Assembly: GCA_012972825.1 (NCBI GenBank)
Contig: JABDHL010000003.1
Coordinates: 32,376-96,375 of the forward strand
Direction: 5' to 3'
Origin: Chlorobiaceae bacterium
GTDB lineage: Bacteria > Bacteroidota > Chlorobiia > Chlorobiales > Chlorobiaceae
Length of the DNA stretch: 64,000 nt
Below the pieces are notes generated by a model. The model made no database searches. It saw only the letters and a list, made by a program, of their open reading frames with translations, and was not told the origin of the DNA. The position numbers and the translations under genes were made by a program. Every line of letters starts with the position of its first letter. Within the stretch, counting starts at the first letter, position 1. Below are positions 35,405 through 43,919 of this stretch, piece by piece.

Positions 35405-36298
35405 ATGAAACGACAGATTATCACGATAGATGAAAAAAGATGTACCGGGTGCGGCGACTGCATTCCGGGTTGTCCCGAGGGGGCGTTGCAGGTGATTGAC
35501 GGGAAAGCCCGTCTCATCAGCGACTTGTTTTGCGACGGTCTTGGAGCATGTATAGGCCACTGCCCGACCGGAGCGATGAAGATTGAAACCCGTGAGGCTG
35601 AACCTTACGACGAAAAGCGGGTCATGCATGAGAGCATTGCAAAAGGCGGCCCCAATGTCATAGCAGCTCATCTGCATCACCTTATGGATCACGGTCAGAG
35701 CGACTTCTTTCAGCAGGCGCTCGAGTACCTCGAAGAGCAGGGAATTGCCAACCCTCTCGAGAGTGAAACTACAAAAATACCTGCAATGCTGCATGCTCAT
35801 GCGGCCCACAGCCATGCACCGCATGCTGGTGGATGTCCAGGCAGCAGGACTATCGATTTCAGTGCGAATGGCAAATCTGAAGCAGCGGTTGCCACGGTAA
35901 CTGGCGCACCAGTTCAAAGCGCACTCCGCCAGTGGCCGATTCAACTTCACCTTGTGTCACCGCAGGCGCTGTATTTCGAGGGATCCGATCTGTTGCTTGC
36001 AGCCGATTGTTGCGCATTTGCGGTGGGTGATTTCCATGGCACCTTCATGAAGGGTAAAAGTATTGTAATAGCCTGCCCGAAGCTTGATTCAGGGATGGAC
36101 ATCTATGTTGACAAACTTGCCGCCATGATTGATATGTCACACATCAACACCATTACCGTCGCCATTATGGAGGTGCCCTGCTGTGGAGGCCTTATGTCGA
36201 TTGTGGCCGAAGCGCAACGTAAGGCCAGGCGTAAGGTGCCGGTGAAAAAGGTGGTTATCAGTCTGCAGGGCGAAACATTATCAGAAGAATGGGTGTAA
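35405..36298 (+). CDS. 4Fe-4S ferredoxin-domain protein, partner of Hcp
   Basis: A 297-residue cytoplasmic protein. The N terminus carries two 4Fe-4S motifs: CTGCGDCIPGC (Cys13, 16, 19, 23) and a second set in CDGLGACIGHCP. A His-rich linker (HAHAAHSHAPHAGG, about 136-150) follows. The C-terminal domain contains ADCCAFAVGDFHG and VPCCGGL, more Cys pairs of unknown use. Proteins of this architecture sit next to hcp in many anaerobes and probably pass electrons to it or repair it. It is 17 bases after the regulator with a good AAAGGAG site. Confidence 0.85.
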   Translation: MKRQIITIDEKRCTGCGDCIPGCPEGALQVIDGKARLISDLFCDGLGACIGHCPTGAMKIETREAEPYDEKRVMHESIAKGGPNVIAAHLHHLMDHGQSDFFQQALEYLEEQGIANPLESETTKIPAMLHAHAAHSHAPHAGGCPGSRTIDFSANGKSEAAVATVTGAPVQSALRQWPIQLHLVSPQALYFEGSDLLLAADCCAFAVGDFHGTFMKGKSIVIACPKLDSGMDIYVDKLAAMIDMSHINTITVAIMEVPCCGGLMSIVAEAQRKARRKVPVKKVVISLQGETLSEEWV

Positions 36299-36305
36299 AA
36301 AAGAA

Positions 36306-36333
36306 GGCAGTGGGCAGTAAGCAGTGGACAGTC
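36306..36333 (+). repeat. heptameric short tandem repeat
   Basis: Four 7-base units in phase: GGCAGTG, GGCAGTA, AGCAGTG, GACAGTC. A second, related two-unit array (CAGCACT twice) is at 36384-36397. Confidence 0.6.
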
Positions 36334-36341
36334 CTTCCCCT

Positions 36342-36368
36342 GTCATACCGTCATGCAATAAGGGATCT
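36342..36368 (+). repeat. degenerate copy of a dispersed repeat
   Basis: GTCATACCG and AGGGATCT separated by 10 bases. Better copies are at 38341-38365 and 40893-40920. Confidence 0.4.
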
Positions 36369-36442
36369 ATCTTTCTCAAATCTCAGCACTCAGCACTAAT
36401 ATGGCTGCGTTTATGTTTATATAAAATATATATGGAGAAGCG

Positions 36443-36643
36443 ATGCTGAAAGACACAATGGGTGGTTACAGGGGGACGGGCACGGAAATCATAGAGCGAA
36501 AGCCAAACAATAAAAGGCTTTTGTGTTCAGCGTACAAGAGCAGGGCTTTGGTAAAAGAAAAAATGGGAGATAGCGAAGGAGCCGCAGAGGATATAAATAG
36601 TTCCGGGTTAACAGTTGGCAGTCAGCTGTCGGCCCTTTCATAA
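36443..36643 (+). CDS. short TPR-like protein, probably a remnant
   Basis: A 66-residue frame with a good ribosome-binding site (GGAG 6 bases before the ATG). The segment [20 protein letters not shown] has the tetratricopeptide pattern (Ala-Tyr, Arg/Gly-Ala, Leu/Met-Gly-Asp, Ala). One repeat is present, whereas functional TPR proteins usually have at least three. The last residues run into a heptamer-like repeat (CAGTTGGCAGTCAGC). It is likely a fragment of a larger gene or a minimal TPR peptide. It lies just before hcp. Confidence 0.4.
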   Translation: MLKDTMGGYRGTGTEIIERKPNNKRLLCSAYKSRALVKEKMGDSEGAAEDINSSGLTVGSQLSALS

Positions 36644-36669
36644 ATAAACCAATAATGGAGGAAAGAACG

Positions 36670-38298
36670 ATGGGAATGTTATGTAATCAATGTCAGGAGA
36701 GCATTCATGGTACAGGGTGTACGGTGAGAGGGGTATGCGGAAAAGATGAACCTACTGCCCAGCTTCAGGATGTGCTGGTCTATGCGACCGAAGGGCTTGC
36801 GCTGGCTGCTGAAAAACAGGAGGAAAGTGTCTCGAGGAAGGTCGGCCAGCTTATCAGCGAATCACTCTTTGTCACCGTAACCAACACCAATTTTGATGAG
36901 GATGCAATAGTTGTCCAGATACGCAAGACTCTGTCGATGCGTGATGAACTGAATGCGACCCTCCATCATCTGCCGCATCATGATGCCGCTCACTGGACCG
37001 GCAGTTCAAAAGAGGATTTTCTTTCGAAAGCTCTTGAAGTCGGTCTTGAGAGCTTGAGTGAAAATGAAGACTTGCGCTCTCTTAAAAGCCTTGTGCTTTT
37101 TGGTCTGAAGGGACTTGCCGCCTATACAGACCATGCAGCAGTGCTCGATTATCATGATGACGATATCTATGCTTTTTATGTAAAAGGGCTTGCGGCGCTC
37201 ACCAAAGAGCTGTCGGCAGACGAACTGACTGCACTGGTGCTTGAAACCGGTGGAATCGCCGTCAAGGCAATGGCACTGCTTGACAAAGCTAACACCTCCA
37301 CCTATGGTCATCCCGAAATCACCACGGTAAATACCGGTGTGGGCAAAAACCCGGGCATCCTGATTTCCGGCCATGACCTCCGCGATATGGAAGACCTGCT
37401 GAAGCAGACAGTAGGAACAGGAGTTGATGTCTATACCCACTGCGAAATGCTTCCTGCTCATTACTATCCGGCGTTCAAAAAGTATCCTCATTTCATTGGA
37501 AACTATGGAGGATCATGGTGGCGGCAGGACAAAGAGTTCGACACTTTCAACGGTCCGATCCTTATGACCACCAACTGCATCGTACCCGTTCGAGAATCAT
37601 ATCGCAACCGGATGTTTACCACCGGTATGGCCGGTTATCCGGGACTGAAGCATATTCCGGCAAGGCATGATGGAGGTCAGAAGGACTTTTCAGTACTTGT
37701 CACTCTGGCTAAAACCTGTCAGCCCCCAAAAGAGCTTGAAAATGGTACCATCACCGGAGGATTTGCACATCATCAGGTGCTTGCACTTGCCGACAAGGTG
37801 GTTGAAGCCGTAAAAAACGGCGCTATCAAACGCTTTGTGGTCATGGCCGGCTGTGACGGGCGTCATGCTTCACGTAAATACTATACCGACGTTGCTGCCG
37901 CACTTCCCGACAATACCATCATCCTTACTGCAGGATGTGCCAAGTACCGTTATAACAAGCTCGAACTTGGCGATATCGGCGGCATACCCCGCGTGCTCGA
38001 TGCCGGGCAGTGCAACGATTCCTATTCGCTTGCCGTCATTGCTCTCAAACTCAAGGAAGTATTTGCACTTGACGATATCAACGACCTGCCGATCTCCTTC
38101 GATATCGCCTGGTACGAGCAGAAGGCCGTCACCGTACTGCTTGCCCTGCTTTATTTAGGGATAAAAGGCATTCGCCTCGGACCAACACTTCCCGAGTTCC
38201 TGACACCGAATATTGCAGCAGTTCTGGTCGAAAAGTTCGGCATCATGCCAATCGGCGCCGTTCATGCCGATATCGAAGCCATGATGGTCGGTGCCTGA
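36670..38298 (+). CDS. hcp: hybrid cluster protein (hydroxylamine reductase)
   Basis: A 542-residue redox enzyme that reduces NO to N2O or hydroxylamine to ammonia. The N-terminal cluster motif is Cys5, Cys8, Cys17, Cys23 (C-x2-C-x8-C-x5-C), as in the class I enzymes with a 4Fe-4S cluster. The hybrid-cluster ligands occur in [43 protein letters not shown] and [14 protein letters not shown]. The ATG at 36670 has GGAGG 9 bases upstream; the ATG at 36655 overlaps that site. The Rrf2 regulator and Fe-S protein upstream make one stress locus. Confidence 0.95.
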   Translation: MGMLCNQCQESIHGTGCTVRGVCGKDEPTAQLQDVLVYATEGLALAAEKQEESVSRKVGQLISESLFVTVTNTNFDEDAIVVQIRKTLSMRDELNATLHHLPHHDAAHWTGSSKEDFLSKALEVGLESLSENEDLRSLKSLVLFGLKGLAAYTDHAAVLDYHDDDIYAFYVKGLAALTKELSADELTALVLETGGIAVKAMALLDKANTSTYGHPEITTVNTGVGKNPGILISGHDLRDMEDLLKQTVGTGVDVYTHCEMLPAHYYPAFKKYPHFIGNYGGSWWRQDKEFDTFNGPILMTTNCIVPVRESYRNRMFTTGMAGYPGLKHIPARHDGGQKDFSVLVTLAKTCQPPKELENGTITGGFAHHQVLALADKVVEAVKNGAIKRFVVMAGCDGRHASRKYYTDVAAALPDNTIILTAGCAKYRYNKLELGDIGGIPRVLDAGQCNDSYSLAVIALKLKEVFALDDINDLPISFDIAWYEQKAVTVLLALLYLGIKGIRLGPTLPEFLTPNIAAVLVEKFGIMPIGAVHADIEAMMVGA

Positions 38299-38340
38299 AC
38301 ACCCTTCAGCTCTCTCCTTTGTCATCCAGCTCCCTCCCAT

Positions 38341-38365
38341 GTCATCCCGACAAAGGAGGGATCTC
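38341..38365 (+). repeat. dispersed repeat element copy
   Basis: GTCATCCCGA, then seven bases, then GGGATCTC. A partial copy (GTCATCCAGC) is 20 bases upstream. A second full copy is at 40893-40920. Confidence 0.6.
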
Positions 38366-38410
38366 TTAACCCTCAGCATAGGCTGATTCATCCCCAACAA
38401 GGAACTCTTA

Positions 38411-38491
38411 TTGAAAGACGTTCTCTTTCCCATCCTCGCAGGCGCACTCATTATGCTCCTTTTAGCCCTGCTGGTAAATAATCTATCATAA
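38411..38491 (+). CDS. 26-residue single-helix membrane peptide
   Basis: TTG 38411, preceded by AAGGA 7 bases upstream, to TAA 38489-38491. The peptide starts LKDVLFPILAGAL and continues as one hydrophobic helix of about 20 residues, ending VNNLS. Such a pattern fits small membrane proteins or type I toxins. The 440-base spacer 38299-38737 holds nothing else I can support, except the repeat copy at 38341. Confidence 0.35.
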   Translation: MKDVLFPILAGALIMLLLALLVNNLS

Positions 38492-38737
38492 AAGACACTA
38501 TCCAGCATACTGGCTATAGACAGGGTGTTTCGTTGGAACCTTAATTGAATGCACTCCCCTGATATTCTTTTACATAAAATTCTCTTTACTATGAGTAAAC
38601 ATGGCTGTAGGCAATATGTCGTCTGTTTCTCAATCCAACCCTAAACCTGGAGAAGATATGTCAAGCCCGATAGAAATGAAGCTTTGTTGCATAGATGGTT
38701 CTGAATTTCCCCTGGTAAGAAGTATCGTTAGCGATTT

Positions 38738-39436
38738 TCATGCCAAATCGAACAGGAGGACTTCTGCTTTTTCATATCCTGTCATAAACAATTCCTTTTC
38801 ATCACTGGCAGCTAAGCCGTCACCAGCCGATAGCTTATTTCCATTGATAAGTATTGATCCTTGTGCAAGATGCAGCCAGACGTGCCGACCAGCCGGCAGT
38901 GTATAGGCAATCTCATCACCACTGTCCAGCAAAGTTGCATAAAGGTTTGCATCCTGATGAATAGTCACGGAACCGTTGCGACCTTCCGGTGATGCTATCA
39001 GCCGCAAGATGCACTGCTTTTCTTCATTAGAAAAGAATTTCTGTTCATATCCCGGCGTCAATCCATTTGTTGCCGGCATTATCCATATTTGCAGAAAATG
39101 ACACAGTTCAGACTTGGAATGGTTAAACTCACTATGGGTTATACCTGTTCCGGCACTCATGCGTTGCACCTCGCCCGGACGTATGACCGAGGTGTTCCCC
39201 ATGCTGTCTTTGTGCTCAAGAGCTCCCTCAAGAACGTATGAAATGATCTCCATATCCCTGTGGGGATGTGTATTGAACCCCACGCCAGGCTGAATCCTGT
39301 CGTCATTGATGACTCGCAGGGAACTATACCCCATATACTTTGGGTCATAGTAGTTCGCGAAGGAAAATGTATGCCAGGTGTTCAGCCATCCATGATCTGC
39401 ATGGCCCCGTTCAGATGCTTTTCGAATGGTTAACAT
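38738..39436 (-). CDS. pirin family protein
   Basis: A 232-residue bicupin of the YhhW type. The metal-binding cupin motif is in GFNTHPHRDMEIISYVLEG (His, His, then Glu later in EGALEH), and GITHSEFN supplies a further His. The C-terminal cupin lacks metal ligands, as usual. Some pirins have quercetinase activity; the natural substrate is unknown. It is the last gene of the MarR operon, 2 bases after the FMN reductase stop. Confidence 0.9.
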   Translation of the reverse strand: MLTIRKASERGHADHGWLNTWHTFSFANYYDPKYMGYSSLRVINDDRIQPGVGFNTHPHRDMEIISYVLEGALEHKDSMGNTSVIRPGEVQRMSAGTGITHSEFNHSKSELCHFLQIWIMPATNGLTPGYEQKFFSNEEKQCILRLIASPEGRNGSVTIHQDANLYATLLDSGDEIAYTLPAGRHVWLHLAQGSILINGNKLSAGDGLAASDEKELFMTGYEKAEVLLFDLA

Positions 39437-39438
39437 TA

Positions 39439-40005
39439 TTAACCCTCCACGTTTAATGGTGCATGAAGTTTAATCCAACTGGCATAACGGTCAATCCAGT
39501 TCTGCAGAAATTGCTGGCTCCCTGAACCGATACTGCCATCTTCATTGAATAATCCTTCCCTTGCCTGAATGAACGCTTCAGGCTGCCCAAGCGTAAGCAC
39601 ATCCAGACATGCAAGAATGTTGCGAAGATGCTGTTGTGCCAATGCAGTGCCGGCCGCTCCGAGTGCAACTCCAAGAATGCCGGCTGGCTTGCCTCCCCAG
39701 ACACTTTCCCCGTGGGGACGTGATGCATGATCAAGAGCATTTTTGAGTACACCGGCAATTGATCGGTTATATTCAGGCGTCACAAAAAGTAATCCGTCAG
39801 CAGCAGTTATTTCACGTTTCAGCCGCTTGACAGATTCGGCAGGATTCCCGTCGTCATCCTGATTGTACAAGGGTAAATCACTTATCAGTACATGCCTGAA
39901 CAAAAACTCTGACGGGGCCATCCTGATAATGGCATCTGCAAGCTTTTTGTTCAAAGAATCTTTTCTGATACTGCCCACCAGAACAGCAATGTTGTAATTG
40001 TTCAT
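39439..40005 (-). CDS. NADPH-dependent FMN reductase
   Basis: A 188-residue flavodoxin-fold oxidoreductase of the azoreductase/chromate reductase type. The FMN loop VLVGSIRKDSLNKKLA is at the N terminus and TPEYNRSIAGVLKNALDHAS is the family signature. It probably reduces quinones or other electrophiles by two electrons. The ATG at 40005 has GAG 9 bases before; an upstream ATG at 40017 is possible. It lies 25 bases after the dioxygenase gene in the MarR operon. Confidence 0.9.
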   Translation of the reverse strand: MNNYNIAVLVGSIRKDSLNKKLADAIIRMAPSEFLFRHVLISDLPLYNQDDDGNPAESVKRLKREITAADGLLFVTPEYNRSIAGVLKNALDHASRPHGESVWGGKPAGILGVALGAAGTALAQQHLRNILACLDVLTLGQPEAFIQAREGLFNEDGSIGSGSQQFLQNWIDRYASWIKLHAPLNVEG

Positions 40006-40030
40006 AATGATGCTCATATAACATTTATGT

Positions 40031-40810
40031 TCAGCCTATGCGAACAGAGAGCATGGAAAGGGCCCCGCCTTCAATCCCCTCGACTGGAAAGCTTATCTGC
40101 TCATGCTTTCTCCGAAGGCCCAGCACAAAGAGCAGAGGGAGAAAGTGATCGGGCGAAGGTACCGAAAGCCGCGCATCCTCTCCCATAGCTCTGTAATCGA
40201 TAAGTTCACGATCTTTTTCTTCAAGTATGAGACTTCTTGTTGCAGATTCAAATCGAAGGGCCCAGTCAAAAGGGGGTATTTTCTCATTTTCCCAGACGTA
40301 GGCATGAAGGTTGTGAACGATATTGCCGCTTCCGACGATCAGCACTCCTTCATCCCGAAGCGGCTGAAGAAGCTTTCCAGTTTCATAATGAAACTCAGGA
40401 GGCTTCCTTTCATCGATACTGAGCTGGACGACCGGAATATCTGCATCCGGAAAAACGTGACAAAGCACTGCCCAAACCCCGTGATCAAGACCCCGTTGCT
40501 CATCGAAACGGACATCAAGCGGCTGGAGAAGTTTTTGCACATGCAAACCAAGTTCCGGACTGCCCGGCGCCGGCCAGGTATACTCGAAAAGTTCTCTGGG
40601 AAACCCGTAGAAATCGTGTATGGTATCGGGAGAGGTGTTTCCTGAAACCGCCATGTCAGGAACGTACCAGTGAGCCGATATGGCAAGTATTGCTTTAGGT
40701 CGCGGGATGCTTTGCCCGAACTTTTGCCAGCTTTCGGTGTAGGTATTCGACTCGATCGCATTCATCGGATTGCCATGGCCGAAAAAAACAGCCGGCATAA
40801 CCTCTCCCAT
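40031..40810 (-). CDS. extradiol ring-cleavage dioxygenase, DODA/YgiD type
   Basis: A 259-residue LigB-superfamily protein. Metal-site residues appear as FFGHGNPM near the N terminus, ISAHWYVPD, and GSGNIVHNL in the second half; RGLDHGVWAVL carries the catalytic His. Homologues cleave 4,5-DOPA or similar catechols and the E. coli one binds zinc. The substrate is unknown here. It is in the MarR operon between YceI and the FMN reductase. Confidence 0.9.
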   Translation of the reverse strand: MGEVMPAVFFGHGNPMNAIESNTYTESWQKFGQSIPRPKAILAISAHWYVPDMAVSGNTSPDTIHDFYGFPRELFEYTWPAPGSPELGLHVQKLLQPLDVRFDEQRGLDHGVWAVLCHVFPDADIPVVQLSIDERKPPEFHYETGKLLQPLRDEGVLIVGSGNIVHNLHAYVWENEKIPPFDWALRFESATRSLILEEKDRELIDYRAMGEDARLSVPSPDHFLPLLFVLGLRRKHEQISFPVEGIEGGALSMLSVRIG

Positions 40811-40892
40811 ATCAACTCTCCATTAAAGGGTTTACAAATCATAACGCACCCGCCAGACCTCTTTCCTGCTGATTTCTTTCTTAACTATCCCA

Positions 40893-40920
40893 GTCATCCC
40901 GAACTCCAGTGAGGGATCTC
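40893..40920 (+). repeat. dispersed repeat element copy
   Basis: GTCATCCCGA followed by ACTCCAGTGAGGGATCTC, nearly matching the copy at 38341-38365 at both ends. Lies between the YceI and dioxygenase genes. Confidence 0.6.
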
Positions 40921-40957
40921 TCTTTCCATCAGAACCCGGTGACTTTCTTTCCCCTCA

Positions 40958-41560
40958 CTATTTTATCTGTGCCTTGATCAGCTCAACGTCCAGCGAAATG
41001 TTGACCTCTTCACCAACAGCCACTCCTCCTGTTTCCAGCGCCTGGTTCCAGACCAGCCCGTAATCCTTGCGGTTGATTGTTGTGCTTGCCGATGTGCCGC
41101 GTCTCGTGTTACCCCAGGGATCCTTGCTTTCCTTCGAGAACGGGGCGACCGTAAGAACCACCGATTTGGTGACGCCATGTATCGTCAAGTCTCCGGTAAC
41201 CTTCAATGCTCCCTTGGCCGCCTTTGACCATTTTTTTGAAACAAAGGTCAAGGTCGGATATTTGGCGACATCAAAGAAATCTGCACTCTTCAGATGTTCA
41301 TCCCGTTTCTGAACATTTGTATTGATTGAAGAGGCATCAATGGTCACATCAACCTTCGATTTTGTAATGTCTTTATCGTTAATATCAACAACCCCGCTAT
41401 ACTTGTTGAAATTTCCTTTTACATGCGACACCATAAGGTGACTGACACTGAATCCAACATTTGAATGATCGGCATCAATGTTCCATGGTGTAGCTGAAGC
41501 CAGTGACGGCAAAACCATGATCGCCGCGGTGAGCATTGCTTTTGTAATGTTTTTTTTCAT
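40958..41560 (-). CDS. YceI family periplasmic protein
   Basis: A 200-residue secreted lipocalin-like protein. Signal peptide 1-23 (cleavage after LASA). The mature part starts TPWNIDADHSNVGFSVSHLM, the YceI hallmark, followed by beta strands including SADFFDVAKYPTLTFVSKKW and GDLTIHGVTKSVVL. The family binds isoprenoid quinones or amphipathic molecules. GGAG is well placed before the ATG. It is the second gene of the MarR operon. Confidence 0.93.
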   Translation of the reverse strand: MKKNITKAMLTAAIMVLPSLASATPWNIDADHSNVGFSVSHLMVSHVKGNFNKYSGVVDINDKDITKSKVDVTIDASSINTNVQKRDEHLKSADFFDVAKYPTLTFVSKKWSKAAKGALKVTGDLTIHGVTKSVVLTVAPFSKESKDPWGNTRRGTSASTTINRKDYGLVWNQALETGGVAVGEEVNISLDVELIKAQIK

Positions 41561-41626
41561 TTTCGTTCTCCGTTATGTGTTGGTTGTTGTTTATTGATGT
41601 AACATTAAGGTGTCTATCTGAAATAA

Positions 41627-42094
41627 TCAGCAATCCTGATCCTTTGTTTCCTGCAGGCCTATCCGACGGCAAAGTCTTGCCAACTCTTCCTGTTCACTCT
41701 CCTGGAGGATGCTCATTTCCCTGACAATGGCGGCCATAATCAAGGGAAAAACCTTTTCAATCAGTAACCGCCCCGATTCAGTCAGATGTATGGTTATAAA
41801 GCGCCTGTCATCACGAGCTCGCTCTCGTCGCACCAGGTTGTTTTTTTCCAGGTTATCAATAACCATGGTAATGTTGCCCGTGCTTTTTAAAATTTTAACC
41901 GCAAGTTCCCGCTGGCAAAGAGAACCTTTATGAAAGAGCACCTCGAGAATGCCGAACTGGCTGATAGTCAGATTTGAAGCCGTCAGAATGCGGGTCGTAC
42001 GCCCTGTAACTGATTCAGCAGCACGCATAAGTTTGGTGTAAGCACTCAAAGCTCTTTTTTCAGTATCAGAATATGTCGCGATCCCTCTTGGCAT
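41627..42094 (-). CDS. MarR family transcriptional regulator
   Basis: A 155-residue winged-helix dimer. The recognition region is LTISQFGILEVLFHKGSLCQ, RELAVKILKSTGNITMVIDN and LEKNNLVRRERARDDRRFIT (the wing with the DDRR motif). A cysteine pair near the C terminus (LCRRIG and DQDC) might sense oxidation. It heads an operon of YceI, dioxygenase, FMN reductase and pirin genes, suggesting control by phenolic or quinone compounds. A palindrome lies 26 bases upstream. Confidence 0.92.
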   Translation of the reverse strand: MPRGIATYSDTEKRALSAYTKLMRAAESVTGRTTRILTASNLTISQFGILEVLFHKGSLCQRELAVKILKSTGNITMVIDNLEKNNLVRRERARDDRRFITIHLTESGRLLIEKVFPLIMAAIVREMSILQESEQEELARLCRRIGLQETKDQDC

Positions 42095-42119
42095 TATATT
42101 GTTGGTATTATTAAATGAT

Positions 42120-42129
42120 TTAACGTTAA
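42120..42129. promoter_or_regulatory. candidate MarR operator
   Basis: Perfect palindrome TTAACGTTAA in the AT-rich region upstream of the MarR gene start. Location and symmetry fit autorepression. The short length makes chance occurrence possible. Confidence 0.4.
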
Positions 42130-42247
42130 TCTATATAAAAACAAGAATAAATCCAAAAATTATTTTGCAGGCTGGCAGCAGTGCGTGTTTCAGCAGTTTA
42201 TGCAATTGCGGAATGTCCAGACGTTCGCGTAAACAGAAGCGCCCTCA

Positions 42248-43798
42248 TTACTTATTACTCAGCATTTGTCCAATCCCTGGTATGTCGTAACGTTCAGCAG
42301 TGTTGACTCGAATACATATTTCTCTTTCTTCCTCCGTAAATGGCTCAATCGTCTTAAGCTGCAAAGCCAGCACTGCCGTGTCAGCCTCTGAAGCATCATT
42401 TCCCCTGAGATAGCGACTTTCGAGCCTTTCCATCAGTACCTCCCTTGGAGCAGCGACATGCAGAATCCGGCATCGACAATTCCGCTTCCTTGCAAGTTCA
42501 ATAAAAAGTCGCCGGGTTTCAGCCTTAAGAAACGTTGCATCCACAATCACCCGGACACCTTCCTCTATGCAGATGGCAGCAACATCAAGCAGTCGTTTAT
42601 AGGTCTGACGACCCATCTCTTCCGAATACAGTGAGGTTTTTGCTGTCTTGTTGCTCCTTTCGAGTGCTTTAAGCCCGGCAATCCTTTTTCTCTCGATATC
42701 CGAGCGGATATGCACACTCTCTATTCTTTGAGCAATATCTCGTGATAACGTCGTTTTTCCGCTCCCCGAAACTCCACAGGTCAAAATCAGCAAAGGCTCT
42801 TGCTTTCTGGTGAGTCGCTCTGCAAGTTTGATGTACGAAAAGTGCTCTTCAAGAACCCCATTCCTTGCAATCTCCTCTGTGGTCTGAACGTAGCGAATCG
42901 CGGTAACCTTAGCCCTCACCATAGCTCTGTATACAGCATAAAACCTGAGAAGTGGCACTGCACCATAATCACCGCTCTCCATCAGATAATTATTGAGGAG
43001 CCGCCAGGCAAACTCAGGGTATCCGGCATGTTCAAGATCCATAAAAAGAAAACATAGATCGCTGATAACATCAATGATGCTGAGATTTTCATTGAACTCG
43101 ATACAGTCAAAAATAAATATCCGGTTTTTCCACCATACCATATTGCCGGTATGCATGTCGCCATGGCATTGCCGGATAAAACCACTGCGTTGTCTCTCCA
43201 GAAAAAGAGGATAAAGCCGTTGATGTTCTTTGACTGTCCACTCTTTGAGCGCGGCAAGCCGTATCGCCTCATTCCTGTTCGATGCCACCGGTTCACTATG
43301 GCTGAAATTAGCAAGAACCGGCTTGATAAGATTGTCAGGATGTCCAAAACCGCTCTCAGTCTTTACAGAGGGAATGCCCTGATGAAATTTCGAAATAATG
43401 CCTGCAATCATATCGATATGCCCTTTATGAAGCAATCCTGAGGCAAGCATCCTGTCAAGCTCAAGGGTTCTCTCAAAACGCACCATTTTAACGGCATAAT
43501 CGACAATTATACCTGACCCATCAACAAAAAACGAATTTCCCGATTGCACAACAGGTACGACAGAGAGGTAGATTTCGGGGCACAGCCTTCTGTTAAGGCG
43601 AAGCTCTTCATTACAGAAGTGCTGGCGTTTCTCCAGGGTTGAAAAATCAACAAACCCGAGGTTCAGTGGTTTTTTTACTTTATAAGCATAGGTTTCTGTG
43701 AGGAATATCCACGAAATATGAGTTTCAACCACCTCGATTGTTCCTGTGGAATGAAGATATGCTTCCTTGTGGCCTAACGCTTCAGCTAACGTCACCAT
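42248..43798 (-). CDS. bifunctional aminoglycoside phosphotransferase-like / P-loop kinase
   Basis: A 516-residue protein with two modules. Residues 1-320 resemble the aminoglycoside-phosphotransferase/kinase fold: CHGDMHTGNMVWW (Brenner-type HGDMHxGN) and IFDCIEFNENLSIIDVISDL as the metal-binding Asp. Residues about 335-516 are a gluconate-kinase-like P-loop enzyme: CGVSGSGKTTLSRDIA and RSDIERKR, then VIVDATFLKAETRRL. Such two-domain proteins occur in many bacteria and their substrate is unknown. No linked antibiotic resistance genes are present, so a metabolic role is more likely. Confidence 0.85.
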   Translation of the reverse strand: MVTLAEALGHKEAYLHSTGTIEVVETHISWIFLTETYAYKVKKPLNLGFVDFSTLEKRQHFCNEELRLNRRLCPEIYLSVVPVVQSGNSFFVDGSGIIVDYAVKMVRFERTLELDRMLASGLLHKGHIDMIAGIISKFHQGIPSVKTESGFGHPDNLIKPVLANFSHSEPVASNRNEAIRLAALKEWTVKEHQRLYPLFLERQRSGFIRQCHGDMHTGNMVWWKNRIFIFDCIEFNENLSIIDVISDLCFLFMDLEHAGYPEFAWRLLNNYLMESGDYGAVPLLRFYAVYRAMVRAKVTAIRYVQTTEEIARNGVLEEHFSYIKLAERLTRKQEPLLILTCGVSGSGKTTLSRDIAQRIESVHIRSDIERKRIAGLKALERSNKTAKTSLYSEEMGRQTYKRLLDVAAICIEEGVRVIVDATFLKAETRRLFIELARKRNCRCRILHVAAPREVLMERLESRYLRGNDASEADTAVLALQLKTIEPFTEEEREICIRVNTAERYDIPGIGQMLSNK

Positions 43799-43919
43799 AG
43801 TGCTCCTTTGGTTGATGTGTGCCTTAACAATCGAATGGATTAGGTTTAAAAAAAATGTAAATTAAAAGTTTGTTGCAGGGCAATGCTGTACGTCATTCTT
43901 ATCGAATAAACTTACGCCT

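Noticed and set aside
38601..38906. Plus-strand frame overlapping the pirin gene end
   Set aside because: Mostly the shadow of pirin; the first 45 residues alone have no recognisable pattern. The AAGCTTTGTTGCATAG stretch recalls insertion-sequence ends, but no second end or target duplication was found.
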